Shown in pieces: positions 25,007-33,604 of a stretch of 64,000 nt of DNA. Under the pieces are notes generated by a model, which was not told where the DNA came from, made no database searches, and saw only the letters and a program-made list of their open reading frames with translations. Origin of the DNA: DATAZK01 sp965199805 (GTDB lineage: Bacteria; Actinomycetota; Actinomycetes; Frankiales; Frankiaceae); NCBI GenBank assembly GCA_965199805.1, contig CBDATO010000001.1:1426001-1490000 (forward strand), read 5' to 3'. A program made the position numbers and the translations under genes. How positions within the stretch are numbered: position 1 is the stretch's first letter; every line of letters begins with the position of its first letter.

Positions 25007-25915
25007 TCAGGCCGTCAAGCCGTAGGTGATCACCGGCGACTTGATGACGGAGTACACCAGCCGACCACGGCAGCTCTGTCCGTTGCCGTCACTGCTGACC
25101 GCGTCGTAGGTGAAGGTGTTCGGGTGCGTCGCCAGGTTGAAGCCGTTCGCAGGAGGCGGCGCATCTCCTACGCCGAGGTCGGCATCGTGCTCCAGCCAAG
25201 CTGCACCCGGCTCGTGCAGGTTGGTGCTGGCTCCGACCTCGGTGTAACGCTGGGCGAACGAGGAAAAGGTCGTCGACCGACCCGCACTCGTGTCCACGTG
25301 GTAATTGCCCGGATTGCCTTTGGCGTCCCGGACGAGGATCTTGACCTCGCTGTCGCCGAAGGTGTCGCAGTCGTCCTTCAGCGTGAAGATCAACGGGCTG
25401 ACGGTGAAGTTGTACAGCGGTTCAATGGTCGGATACCAACTCCGCGAGAAGGTCTCGGTCCTGGTGCTCGTGACGTGCTCGACGAACGTCACCGTCACCT
25501 GCCGGGTGTAGGGGTTGCCGCCGTTCTCCGGGAACTGGAACTTCCAGGCGTTGCCGAAGGTGGCCGAGTACGGCCGGGTGGCGTCCGCCACCGGGTACGA
25601 CACCGTGACGTCGATCGGGTGCGTGACCTTGAGACCGGGGTTCAGGGTGATTTCGCTCGACACGCTCTTGGCGCGAAACTGCACGGCGTTGGCGACGATT
25701 GCCAGATCCGGCGTCGGGGCGAAGTCGCCGATGGTCGGGACGTGGTGAAGCGTGCCGGGCGCCTTCACGACCGTCGTCACGGGGTTCGAGCCGACACCGC
25801 CCGGAGCACCGGGCAGCGGGGTACAGGCTCCGAGCGCCACGGCAGCGACAGCCACCGCGACGACACCAAGAGAAGTTCTGCCGGCGATCCGGCCGAATGC
25901 GCTTTGACTGACCAT
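25007..25915 (-). CDS. Secreted lipoprotein of unknown function
   Basis: The 302-residue product begins with a signal peptide ending in VALGAC (lipobox cysteine 31), so it is likely anchored on the outer membrane face. The mature part has beta-rich sequence with repeated Y-x-V/T patterns (YSATFGNAWKFQFPENG, TRTETFSRSWYPTIEPLYN, FTVSPLIFTLKDDCDTFGDS) and two cysteines that could form a disulfide (in DDCDTF and GQSCRG). No family is recognised. ATG 25915 is preceded by GGAG at a suitable distance; an in-frame start 51 bases upstream would delay the signal peptide. Confidence 0.82.
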   Translation of the reverse strand: MVSQSAFGRIAGRTSLGVVAVAVAAVALGACTPLPGAPGGVGSNPVTTVVKAPGTLHHVPTIGDFAPTPDLAIVANAVQFRAKSVSSEITLNPGLKVTHPIDVTVSYPVADATRPYSATFGNAWKFQFPENGGNPYTRQVTVTFVEHVTSTRTETFSRSWYPTIEPLYNFTVSPLIFTLKDDCDTFGDSEVKILVRDAKGNPGNYHVDTSAGRSTTFSSFAQRYTEVGASTNLHEPGAAWLEHDADLGVGDAPPPANGFNLATHPNTFTYDAVSSDGNGQSCRGRLVYSVIKSPVITYGLTA

Positions 25916-26090
25916 GGTCGTCTCCAAAGGGGGGCACCGTTCAGGGTGCGCGGGTACGGACACCACTGAGATGCACCAGCCCCCACGGGTGGTTCACCGA
26001 TCCGCCTGTCGGCCGGCCGACGCCAGAACTGCACGGCCGAGGGCGTAGCCGAGCAGGCGGCCCAGCGGATTCCTCCGGCCCGCCGGCCAG

Positions 26091-26405
26091 TCAGCGACCG
26101 GACAAGCGGCGGTGGTTGGCCATCACCTTCCGGTGCAGCGAATCGATGGTCGTGATCAGTGGTGTGGGGCCGGCTCCGGCTGAGAACGCCACCATCGCCC
26201 CCGCGACCTGACCAACAGCTTCGACCTTCTCGGTGACCATCCGGGTGTACTCCCGCCGCTCCCGAGCGGTGGGCGGCCACCCTCCGGCGACCATGCGGGA
26301 CGTCCGGTACGCCACGACCTGTGGAGCGACGAACGCCATCTCGCACATCTGGACGCAGGGCGCCAACCAGACCCGGGCGCTCGCCTCGTGGCTCCGCCTC
26401 GGCAT
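26091..26405 (-). CDS. Small conserved-looking protein, function unknown
   Basis: A 104-residue helical protein; from residue 20 on it reads MCEMAFVAPQVVAYRTSRMV, then ARERREYTRMVTEKVEAVGQ, and ends HRKVMANHRRLSGR. I have an impression of similarity to small proteins found with polyhydroxyalkanoate genes, but cannot confirm it. ATG 26405 or the internal ATG 26348 may be the start. The 175 bases downstream (25916-26090) and 216 bases upstream show no recognisable gene. Confidence 0.5.
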   Translation of the reverse strand: MPRRSHEASARVWLAPCVQMCEMAFVAPQVVAYRTSRMVAGGWPPTARERREYTRMVTEKVEAVGQVAGAMVAFSAGAGPTPLITTIDSLHRKVMANHRRLSGR

Positions 26406-26621
26406 ACGCGCATCGTATTGGCGTATCGCCGCGCCTCAGACACCTGGCTGTGCGGCTCGACTCACCCGTCCTGCATTTGCTCTCGGCCGCGGCAGGCCGC
26501 TAACCTCGGCAACGCTGCGCGTCCCTTCCTGTCGTCTCGATGTACCGCTCTAAGCAGCCGGAGACCGGGCGTCGGGAATAGGTCCCGCAGCCACCCGTCG
26601 CGGGCCTTGTCGTCTGCGAGC

Positions 26622-27998
26622 GTGAGCGTGACCAGCTTCGTCATCACCGACATCAGGTACGGCTTGACCGGACGGCTCGGGCTGCAAGCCCGGTTCGCAG
26701 GCGGCATTCGCGTACGCGACGGCCTGATCGAAGCCGTCGGTGACGTGACTCCCGAGCCCGGTGAGCGGACCGTGGACGCCTCGGACGCCGTCGTGGTGCC
26801 CGGCTTCGTGAACACCCACCACCACCTCTTCCAGAGCCTCATGAAGTCGGTGCCCGCGACGCTGCAGGGCGGCTTGGACACCTGGGTGATGGAGGGCCCG
26901 TACCGGTATTGGCCGTTCCTCGACGAGGCGGCACTGCGGACGTCGATCACGGTCGGACTGGCCGAGCTGGCGCTGTCCGGCACGACGACGGTCTCCGACC
27001 TGCACTACATCTTCAGCGACCAGCTCGGGTACGACCCCGCCGAGGTCCTGGTCGACGTCGCCCACCGATTCGGCATGCGCTTCGTCCTCGGCCGCGGCGG
27101 GCTGACCTGCGGGCGGCCGTGGCACCAGCCCGACCTGCCGCCCGCACCCACGGAGACGCTGCAGCAGATGCTGAGCGGCATCGCGGAGGCGGCGGCTCGG
27201 TGGCACGACCCGTCACCCACCGCCATGACGAAGGTCGCGGCCACCCCCGTCACGACGGTGTTCAATCTCGATCCGGGTGAAGTGCGCGAGGTGGCGCAGG
27301 CGGCTCGGGCACTCGGGCTGCGTATGCACACCCACCTGTCCGAGAACGAGACGTACGTCAACTCGACCCTGAGCCGTTTCGGGCAGCGTCCCGTCCACTG
27401 GATGGCCGAGCAGGACTGGATCGGCCCGGACGTGTGGCTCGCCCACCTGGTCCGTACCGGCCCCGACGAGCTGGCGCTGCTGGCCGACGCCGGCACAGCG
27501 ATGGCGCACTGCCCACAGTCCAATGCACGACTGGGCTCGGGAATCGCCCCGGCGCCGGCCTTCGCCGCGCTCGGCGGCGTCGTGTCACTCGGCGTCGACG
27601 GCACGTCCGCGAACGAGGCAGGTGACATGGGGCAGGCGCTCTACTCGGCCTTCACCCTGCACCGGGCCGCAGCGGCCGATGCCGACGCCACGAGCCCCGA
27701 GACGGTCCTGCACTGGGCGACTGCGGGCGGGGCAACGGCCCTGGGGTTCGACGGCATCGGCACGCTCGAAGTCGGTATGGCCGCAGACATCGCCGTGCTC
27801 GGCCTGGACCATCCGCGCTACTTCGGTCACCACGATCCGGCGATCGCTCCCCTCATCGCGGGCGGTGAGCTGCGCGTGCGGCACTCCTGGGTAGGGGGTC
27901 GCGAGCTCGTCGTCGACGGCCGGATCCCGTGGCTGGACCTGGATCAGCTGTCCGCGGACTCCGCCCGCACCGTCGCTCGGATGCGGCGGGGAGCATGA
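26622..27998 (+). CDS. Atz/Trz-family amidohydrolase (deaminase), substrate unknown
   Basis: A 458-residue metal-dependent amidohydrolase: VNTHHHLFQS (first metal histidines), MHTHLSENETYV, VWLAHLVRTG, and GVDGTSANEAGDMGQ (catalytic aspartate). These are the TIM-barrel features of the group that deaminates or dechlorinates s-triazines, cytosine-like bases and 8-oxoguanine. The HTHLSENE and DGTSANE segments differ from the second enzyme, so it probably has a distinct substrate. GTG 26622 (or 26628) lies just before the first strand. The stop overlaps the next gene by four bases. Confidence 0.88.
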   Translation: MSVTSFVITDIRYGLTGRLGLQARFAGGIRVRDGLIEAVGDVTPEPGERTVDASDAVVVPGFVNTHHHLFQSLMKSVPATLQGGLDTWVMEGPYRYWPFLDEAALRTSITVGLAELALSGTTTVSDLHYIFSDQLGYDPAEVLVDVAHRFGMRFVLGRGGLTCGRPWHQPDLPPAPTETLQQMLSGIAEAAARWHDPSPTAMTKVAATPVTTVFNLDPGEVREVAQAARALGLRMHTHLSENETYVNSTLSRFGQRPVHWMAEQDWIGPDVWLAHLVRTGPDELALLADAGTAMAHCPQSNARLGSGIAPAPAFAALGGVVSLGVDGTSANEAGDMGQALYSAFTLHRAAAADADATSPETVLHWATAGGATALGFDGIGTLEVGMAADIAVLGLDHPRYFGHHDPAIAPLIAGGELRVRHSWVGGRELVVDGRIPWLDLDQLSADSARTVARMRRGA

Positions 27999-29335
27999 GC
28001 GCGACCTGGATCCGTGATCCGCTCGCGATCCTCACCCCGGCCGGCGAGGACGCCCGCGGTGGTCTCGTCGTCTCCGGGTCCCGCATCGTCGAACTGGTGC
28101 CCGGCGGTCAGCAACCGCGCATGCCCTATGACGAGACCTTCGACGCCTCGGAGCACGTGCTGCTCCCGGGCCTGGTCAACACCCACCACCACTTCTTCCA
28201 GACGATGACCCGGGCCCACCCGGCCGGGCTGAACAAGCCGCTGTTCCCCTGGCTCGCCGGCCTGTACGAGGTGTGGAACCGCTTCACCCCGGAAGCACTG
28301 GCCCTTGCGAGCAGGCTCGCGTACGTCGAACTGCTGTTGTCCGGGTGCACCACCGCCGCCGATCACCACTACCTGTACCCGGCCGGGTTGGAGTCGGCGG
28401 TCGACATCCAGGTCGACGAGGCACGCCGCCTGGGGGTCCGCACGATCGTCCTGCGCGGGTCGATGAGCGATCGTGACGGCGGCGTCACGCCACCCGACCT
28501 CATCCAGGACGAGGACGCCATCCTGGCCGACAGCGAACGCGTGTTGCAGGCACACCACGATGCCGCACCGAACGCGATGACGCAGGTCGCCCTGGCGCCC
28601 TGCTCGCCGTTCAACGTCTCGCCGTACCTGATGCGTGAGAGCGCAGCTCTGGCCGAGCGCTACGACTGCCGCCTGCACACCCACTGCGGCGAGACGACCG
28701 ACGAGATCGACTACTGCCTTGACCATTTCGGCGTCCGGCCGCTGGAGCACCTGGAGGACGTGGGCTGGATCCAGAAGCGCACCTGGATCGCACACGGCAT
28801 CCACTTCACCGACCGCGAGATCGCTGCGCTGGGCGCGGCCCGCGTCGGCGTCGCCCACTGCCCCACCTCCAACATGCTGCTCGCCTCGGGACAGTGCCGC
28901 ACCCTCGAGCTCGAGCAGCACGGAGCGCCGGTCGGGCTCGGGGTCGACGGATCCGCCAGCAACGACAGCTCCAACCTGATGGAGGCCGTACGCCACGCGC
29001 TGCTGCTCAACCGGCTGCGCTACGGCGCCGAGAGGGTCACCCACCTGGACGTGCTGCGCTGGGCGACGGCAGGATCAGCGGCCGTCCTCGGCCGCACCGA
29101 CATCGGATCGATCCAGGTCGGCAAGGCGGCTGACCTCGCTCTCTTCCGACTCGATGCGCCGCGCTTCGCCGGCGCGCACGATCCGTTGGCAGCGCTCGTC
29201 CTGTGCGGCGCCCACCGCGCCGACCGGGTCATGGTCAACGGTGAATGGCGCGTCGTCGCCGGTCAGCCGGTTGGTGTCGACCTCGAACAACTGGTGCACG
29301 ACCATCACGACCTCGCCCGCCGTCTGTTCGCCTGA
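27995..29335 (+). CDS. 8-oxoguanine deaminase-like amidohydrolase
   Basis: A 446-residue enzyme. Motifs VNTHHHFFQTMTRA, HTHCGETTDEIDYCLDHFG, WIAHGIHFTDREI, VAHCPTSNMLLASG and GLGVDGSASNDSSNLMEA agree very well with 8-oxoguanine deaminases, which hydrolyse 8-oxoguanine to urate and ammonia; isoxanthopterin and related bases are alternatives within the family. It overlaps the preceding amidohydrolase by four bases (ATGA), so both deaminases are made together. There is no downstream urate pathway in the window. Confidence 0.9.
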   Translation: MSATWIRDPLAILTPAGEDARGGLVVSGSRIVELVPGGQQPRMPYDETFDASEHVLLPGLVNTHHHFFQTMTRAHPAGLNKPLFPWLAGLYEVWNRFTPEALALASRLAYVELLLSGCTTAADHHYLYPAGLESAVDIQVDEARRLGVRTIVLRGSMSDRDGGVTPPDLIQDEDAILADSERVLQAHHDAAPNAMTQVALAPCSPFNVSPYLMRESAALAERYDCRLHTHCGETTDEIDYCLDHFGVRPLEHLEDVGWIQKRTWIAHGIHFTDREIAALGAARVGVAHCPTSNMLLASGQCRTLELEQHGAPVGLGVDGSASNDSSNLMEAVRHALLLNRLRYGAERVTHLDVLRWATAGSAAVLGRTDIGSIQVGKAADLALFRLDAPRFAGAHDPLAALVLCGAHRADRVMVNGEWRVVAGQPVGVDLEQLVHDHHDLARRLFA

Positions 29336-29391
29336 ATGCTGCGACGGCGTAGGCCCACGAGGTCTCTGGCGACGGTCGAGCGCGAGCATGG

Positions 29392-30261
29392 TCACGTGGT
29401 CACCCGGATGTTGCCGAGCTGACCCGCCATCTTGGGGTCCTGGTGGTCGAAGAAGACCGAGTCGCCGGTGTCGAGTCCGGCGATGCGTTGCATGTCGTCC
29501 TCGCTCAGCTCGAAGTCGAAGACGGCGAAGTTCTCCGCCATGCGTTCGCGGCGGATCGACTTCGGGATGACCACGACATCGCGCTGGATGAGCCAACGCA
29601 GGACGATCTGGGCCACTGACCTGCCGTGCGCGTCACCGATGGCTGCCAGGGTCGGGTCGGTGAAGAGATTGTTGCGGCCTTCCGCGAAGGGGCCCCACGA
29701 CTCGATCTGCACGCCCCGATCGGCCATCAGCTGCTGGTCGTCGTGGCGTTGGAAGAACGGGTGGGTCTCGATCTGGTTGACCGCCGGGTTGACGTCGTTG
29801 TGGTCGCTCAGATCGACCAGCCGGTCGGGGTAGAAGTTGGACACCCCGATGGCCCGGATGAGGCCTTCTCCGTGCAGCTCTTGCATGGCCCGCCATTGGC
29901 CGTACACGTCACCGAACGGCTGGTGAATCAGATACAGGTCCAGGTGGTCCAGGCCCAGCCGCTTGAGTGACACGTCGAAGGCGCGCTTGGTGTTGTCCTG
30001 CGCCGGCTGGTCCTGGATCCACAGCTTGGTCGTGACGAACAGGTCTTCCCTGGCGATGCCGCTGCTCTTGATCGCCCGGCCGACGGCCTCCTCGTTCCGG
30101 TAGCCGGCAGCAGTGTCGAGGTGCCGGTAGCCGACCTCGAGTGCTGCCCCAACTGCTGCCTCGGTCTCCTCCGGAGGTATCTGATAGACGCCGAAGCCGA
30201 GGATCGGGATCTCGACGCCGTTGTTGAGGGCGACGGTAGGGACAGTCGTGGAGTCAGCCAT
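29392..30261 (-). CDS. Aldo/keto reductase
   Basis: A 289-residue NADPH-dependent reductase. The catalytic tetrad is visible: Asp in YRHLDTAAGY, Tyr in AAGYRNEEAVG, Lys in VTTKLW and His in YLIHQPFG. C-terminal PKSIRRERMAENFAVFDFEL binds NADP. The SIRRERMAENF motif and length place it in the 2,5-diketogluconate reductase-like AKR5 group. It lies 94 bases downstream of, and on the same strand as, the RsbP-like gene, so may be cotranscribed and stress-induced (inference). Confidence 0.9.
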   Translation of the reverse strand: MADSTTVPTVALNNGVEIPILGFGVYQIPPEETEAAVGAALEVGYRHLDTAAGYRNEEAVGRAIKSSGIAREDLFVTTKLWIQDQPAQDNTKRAFDVSLKRLGLDHLDLYLIHQPFGDVYGQWRAMQELHGEGLIRAIGVSNFYPDRLVDLSDHNDVNPAVNQIETHPFFQRHDDQQLMADRGVQIESWGPFAEGRNNLFTDPTLAAIGDAHGRSVAQIVLRWLIQRDVVVIPKSIRRERMAENFAVFDFELSEDDMQRIAGLDTGDSVFFDHQDPKMAGQLGNIRVTT

Positions 30262-30355
30262 GGATGGCCCTTCTGAGGCAGCAATGAGCAGGGACCGCGC
30301 GATGTCCGGTTCGTGCCCACTCCCCGGGCCCGACACCAGGCCTGAGCCGCCGAGG

Positions 30356-31567
30356 TCAGGGGTTGGACCGGCGCATCCGGTCGGAGACCGGAACCTCAAG
30401 ACTCACGATCGCGATGTCGTCGCGCGCGTCGGCGCCCTGGAACGCCTGCACGTCAGAGAGCAGGACATCGCTCAGATGCCCGGTGCCCGGCACGAACGCG
30501 CGCACGACGTCGAGCAGACGCTCGTCACCGAAGAAGGTGTCGCCCGTACGGGCTTCCGTCACCCCGTCCGTGTAGAGCACGAGGGCATCGCCTGGACGGA
30601 GGTCGAGTGAGACCTCGGTGAAGGTCGGGCTGGTGAGAACGCCGATGAGGGGGCCCGGCTGACCGACCAGGTCAACGGTGCCGTCGGACGCTCGCCGAAC
30701 GGGGAGCGGGTGGCCGCCGCTGGCCTGGCGGACGATCCATCCGTCGCCTTCGGCGCGCAGTCGCATCAGACTGACGGTGAGGAAGCGGCCGGAGTCGTGG
30801 TGCAGCACGAGCTCGTTGAGCAGCTGCAGAGCGTGTGTGCACGAGGGGTCCTCGATGGCCGCTGCCCGGAGCGCGTAGCGGGCGAGCGCCGTCACGACCG
30901 CTGCTTCGGCGCCCTTGCCGCAGACGTCGCCGATGACGACGACCCAGTCCTGCGAGCCGGTCTGGAAGACGTCGTAGAAGTCGCCGCCGACCTCGGAGCC
31001 GTCTCCGGCCGGCCGGTAACAGCCGCTGACCTTCAGATGGGGGATCCGCGGCGGGGCCGGTGGGATGAGCGTCTGCTGGAGCGTCGTGGCCAACGCCTTG
31101 GCACGGGCTTCCGACTGCTCGGCCCGTTGCTTCTGCAGCAGCAGCTCACGCTCGTACGCCCGGCGCTGAGCTGCATCGAAGACGGCCGTACGTATGAGCA
31201 GCGGATCGCCCAGCGCGTTCCGCTCGAGTACGGAGTTGATCAGGACGGGCGCGCGCCCGCCGTCCGGCAACGCCAGGTCGAAGGCGATCTCACGGGCCTG
31301 CCCCCGGACCCGCAACATCGGGGCGTAGTGCGTCTCGTGGTAGATCTTCCCGCCGGGCGAGAGGAGATCCAGCAGCCGGAGCCGGCCGACGACTTCGTCG
31401 CGTGAGCGGCCGGTCAACGCGAAGAACGTGGCATTCGCCTTGACGATCGTGCCGTCGGGCAGGCACGTCACATAACCGCACGGCGCCCGCTCGTAGAGGC
31501 GTTCGGCGTCGTCGTCGAGCAGCGCATCGAGGAAGTCGTCGACGGCGCCGTCGCTATCCCGGGGCAT
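30356..31567 (-). CDS. PAS-PP2C phosphatase of the RsbP type
   Basis: A 403-residue protein: PAS domain about residues 22-130 (AERLYERAPCGYVTCLPDGT, VKANATFFALTGRSRDEVVG), a short coiled coil (about 130-165), and a SpoIIE-like PP2C phosphatase domain (about 170-395) with GGDFYDVF, GDVCGKGAEAA, LYTDGVTEA and DDIAIVSL metal-binding motifs. In Bacillus RsbP dephosphorylates the anti-anti-sigma factor RsbV under energy stress and needs RsbQ. ATG 31567 overlaps the RsbQ-like gene by 14 bases. The PAS contains no clear haem ligand; in Bacillus it is regulated through RsbQ. Confidence 0.9.
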   Translation of the reverse strand: MPRDSDGAVDDFLDALLDDDAERLYERAPCGYVTCLPDGTIVKANATFFALTGRSRDEVVGRLRLLDLLSPGGKIYHETHYAPMLRVRGQAREIAFDLALPDGGRAPVLINSVLERNALGDPLLIRTAVFDAAQRRAYERELLLQKQRAEQSEARAKALATTLQQTLIPPAPPRIPHLKVSGCYRPAGDGSEVGGDFYDVFQTGSQDWVVVIGDVCGKGAEAAVVTALARYALRAAAIEDPSCTHALQLLNELVLHHDSGRFLTVSLMRLRAEGDGWIVRQASGGHPLPVRRASDGTVDLVGQPGPLIGVLTSPTFTEVSLDLRPGDALVLYTDGVTEARTGDTFFGDERLLDVVRAFVPGTGHLSDVLLSDVQAFQGADARDDIAIVSLEVPVSDRMRRSNP

Positions 31568-32387
31568 GTACCGGGATGGGCAGCGTCTGCACGAACGTGG
31601 CGATGGCCGAGGCCGTCTCCACCGGCGCTGACAGGTGCGGACAATGCCCGGTGGCCTCGAGCTGGACCAGCACGGCATGGGGCAACGTCGCAGCGACGTA
31701 GGCCCCGACCGGTTCCGGGGCGATCACGTCATCGGAGCATTGCAGCACCAGCGTTCGCGTCTGCACGTCGCCCAGATCGTCGCGGTTGTCGGACAGGAAG
31801 GTCACGCCGGCGAAGCGCCGGGCGATGTCCGGGTCGGTACGGCAGAAGCTGGCCGTCAGTTCTTCCGTCAGCTCGGGGCCGTTCTCCTGCCCCATGATCA
31901 CCGGCGCCATCGCGCTGGACCAGCCCAGGTAGTTGCTGTCCAACGACGCCAGCAGATCGTCGATGTCCGATCGCTCGAAGCCACCGTGGTAATTGCCGTC
32001 GTTGATGTAGCAGGGCGACGGACCGATCAGGATCAGCGCGGCGAACAGCTCCGGGTCGGCCTTCGCCGCCAGCGCCCCCATCATCGCCGACACCGAATGC
32101 CCGACGAAGATGACGTCGGTCAGTCCGAGTGCACGGCAGAGCTGGACGACGTCGTCGGCGTATCCCTCGAGCGAGGCGTGCCGTTCCAGGTCGTAGGCCG
32201 AGTAGTCGGAGCCACCGGCCCCGACATGATCGAAACGGACGACCTTCAGCCGGTCCTCGAACTGCGGCGCCACCAACCGCCACATCTGCTGGTCGCAGCC
32301 GAAGCCGTGCGCGAACACGATGGGTTGGCCGGCTGGCAGGCCGCTGACGTGCACGTTGTGCCGGTTGACCGCCTCGAGGGCATCCAC
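31554..32387 (-). CDS. RsbQ-like alpha/beta hydrolase, partner of the RsbP phosphatase
   Basis: A 277-residue alpha/beta hydrolase that follows Bacillus RsbQ almost motif by motif: VNRHNVHVSG, FAHGFGCDQQMWR, GYADDVVQLCRALGL, VGHSVSAMMG (Ser98), IGPSPCYINDG, GGFE, CRTDPDIARRFA, QCSDDVIAP (Asp219) and ATGHCPHLS (His248). RsbQ makes or supplies a small ligand that activates RsbP. It is encoded directly upstream of, and overlapping, the RsbP-like gene. GTG 32387 gives a protein that starts where RsbQ starts; the frame extends 19 codons further upstream. Confidence 0.93.
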   Translation of the reverse strand: MDALEAVNRHNVHVSGLPAGQPIVFAHGFGCDQQMWRLVAPQFEDRLKVVRFDHVGAGGSDYSAYDLERHASLEGYADDVVQLCRALGLTDVIFVGHSVSAMMGALAAKADPELFAALILIGPSPCYINDGNYHGGFERSDIDDLLASLDSNYLGWSSAMAPVIMGQENGPELTEELTASFCRTDPDIARRFAGVTFLSDNRDDLGDVQTRTLVLQCSDDVIAPEPVGAYVAATLPHAVLVQLEATGHCPHLSAPVETASAIATFVQTLPIPVHAPG

Positions 32388-32545
32388 CGCACCGAGGCTA
32401 CGCGCGCCGCTCGACCCGTTCTGCCGACGGACGTGCCGGCGCACGTCGAGCGGCGCTTATACGCTCGACATGATGACCCGGAACAGCCTCGGACCACGTC
32501 GACGCCTGACATCACCCCGAGGAGCCGGCCCCATGCGTAGCCCCG

Positions 32546-33559
32546 GTGCCTGAAGCCACGCACGCTCTGGTGACCGGCGCCAGCGGTTACATCGGATCGC
32601 GGCTCGTGGCTGCGCTCGCCAGATCGCAGGCACGCATCACGGCAACTGCACGCGAGCTCAACAGCCTCGACCGCTTCGATTTCCCGACCACCGTTGCGCA
32701 GACCGAGCTCGACGCTGCCGACCCCGAGTCCTGTCGCGCGGCATTCGCCCGAGCCGCAGACCTGGCACGTGCCGACGGCGCCGGCGGGGTCACGGTGGCG
32801 TACTTCCTCGTCCACTCGATCGGCGAGGGCGACTTCGCGGAGCAGGATCTCGACAGCGCTCGGACGTTCGCTGCCGCAGCCCGTGACGCCGGAGTCAGCC
32901 GGATCGTGTACCTCGGCGGGTTCGTCCCCCAGCAGGAGGAGCTCTCCGAACACTTGGAGAGCCGCGCCGACGTCGGCGATGCCCTCGGGGAGGCCGGCAT
33001 CGAGCTGGTCTGGCTGCGAGCGGCCGTCATCCTGGGGGCCGGCTCGACGTCGTACGAACTCATCCGTCACATCGCCGACCGCGTGCCGATCATCCCGATA
33101 CCGACCTGGATGAATCACGCAGTCAGTCCCATCGGCGTCGACGACGTGTTGCGCTACCTCGTGGCCTCCGCCGACGGCACCGTGCCGGCCGGTCACTACG
33201 ACATCTCCAACGACGACCGACCCACCTACTCGGCGCTGATCAAGGCTTATGCGGCCGGCCGGGGGCTGCGCCGTATCTGGTTGCCTTTCCCGCCGGTCTG
33301 GCCGCGCCTCGTCGCGCGTATCGCCGCATGGCTCACTCCGTTGCCGCGCGAGCTGACGGCAGATCTGATCCTGAGCGTGCCGAACTCGATGGACTCGGCC
33401 GATCGTCGCATCCGGACCTTCGTCACCGATCCGGCCGAGGGCCTCACGACCACGCGGCAGGCGCTGGATCGCTGCCGTATCCCCGTTCCGCTGCGCGGGG
33501 TGTGGGCGACAGCCGACCCACTGGCGCTCACGGATACCGACCCGGACTGGTCCCGTTAG
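32546..33559 (+). CDS. NAD(P)-binding SDR / NAD-dependent epimerase-like protein
   Basis: A 337-residue Rossmann-fold protein (LVTGASGYIGSRLVAAL) with VYLGGFVPQQEELSEHLESR and RAAVILGAGSTSYELIRHIA, the pattern of actinobacterial atypical SDRs that are often annotated as NAD(P)H-binding or sugar-nucleotide epimerase-like proteins. The C-terminal part (about 250-337) is extended. Function is unknown. GTG 32546 is used; an AGGAG further upstream instead precedes a six-codon reading frame that overlaps it. Divergent from the RsbQ gene with a 158-base gap. Confidence 0.85.
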   Translation: MPEATHALVTGASGYIGSRLVAALARSQARITATARELNSLDRFDFPTTVAQTELDAADPESCRAAFARAADLARADGAGGVTVAYFLVHSIGEGDFAEQDLDSARTFAAAARDAGVSRIVYLGGFVPQQEELSEHLESRADVGDALGEAGIELVWLRAAVILGAGSTSYELIRHIADRVPIIPIPTWMNHAVSPIGVDDVLRYLVASADGTVPAGHYDISNDDRPTYSALIKAYAAGRGLRRIWLPFPPVWPRLVARIAAWLTPLPRELTADLILSVPNSMDSADRRIRTFVTDPAEGLTTTRQALDRCRIPVPLRGVWATADPLALTDTDPDWSR

Positions 33560-33604
33560 CCGCCATACCGTCTTGTCAGCCGCAACCCAGATGCAGGAGA
33601 ACGC

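Noticed and set aside
26462..26983. Minus-strand frame running into the deaminase start region
   Set aside because: Most of it is opposite the amidohydrolase N-terminus; the remaining 40 residues have no recognised pattern.
32533..32553. Six-codon leader peptide (MRSPGA) in front of the NAD(P)-binding gene
   Set aside because: It has an AGGAG upstream and overlaps the GTG start, but no attenuation-like hairpins or codon bias toward a regulated amino acid is seen.
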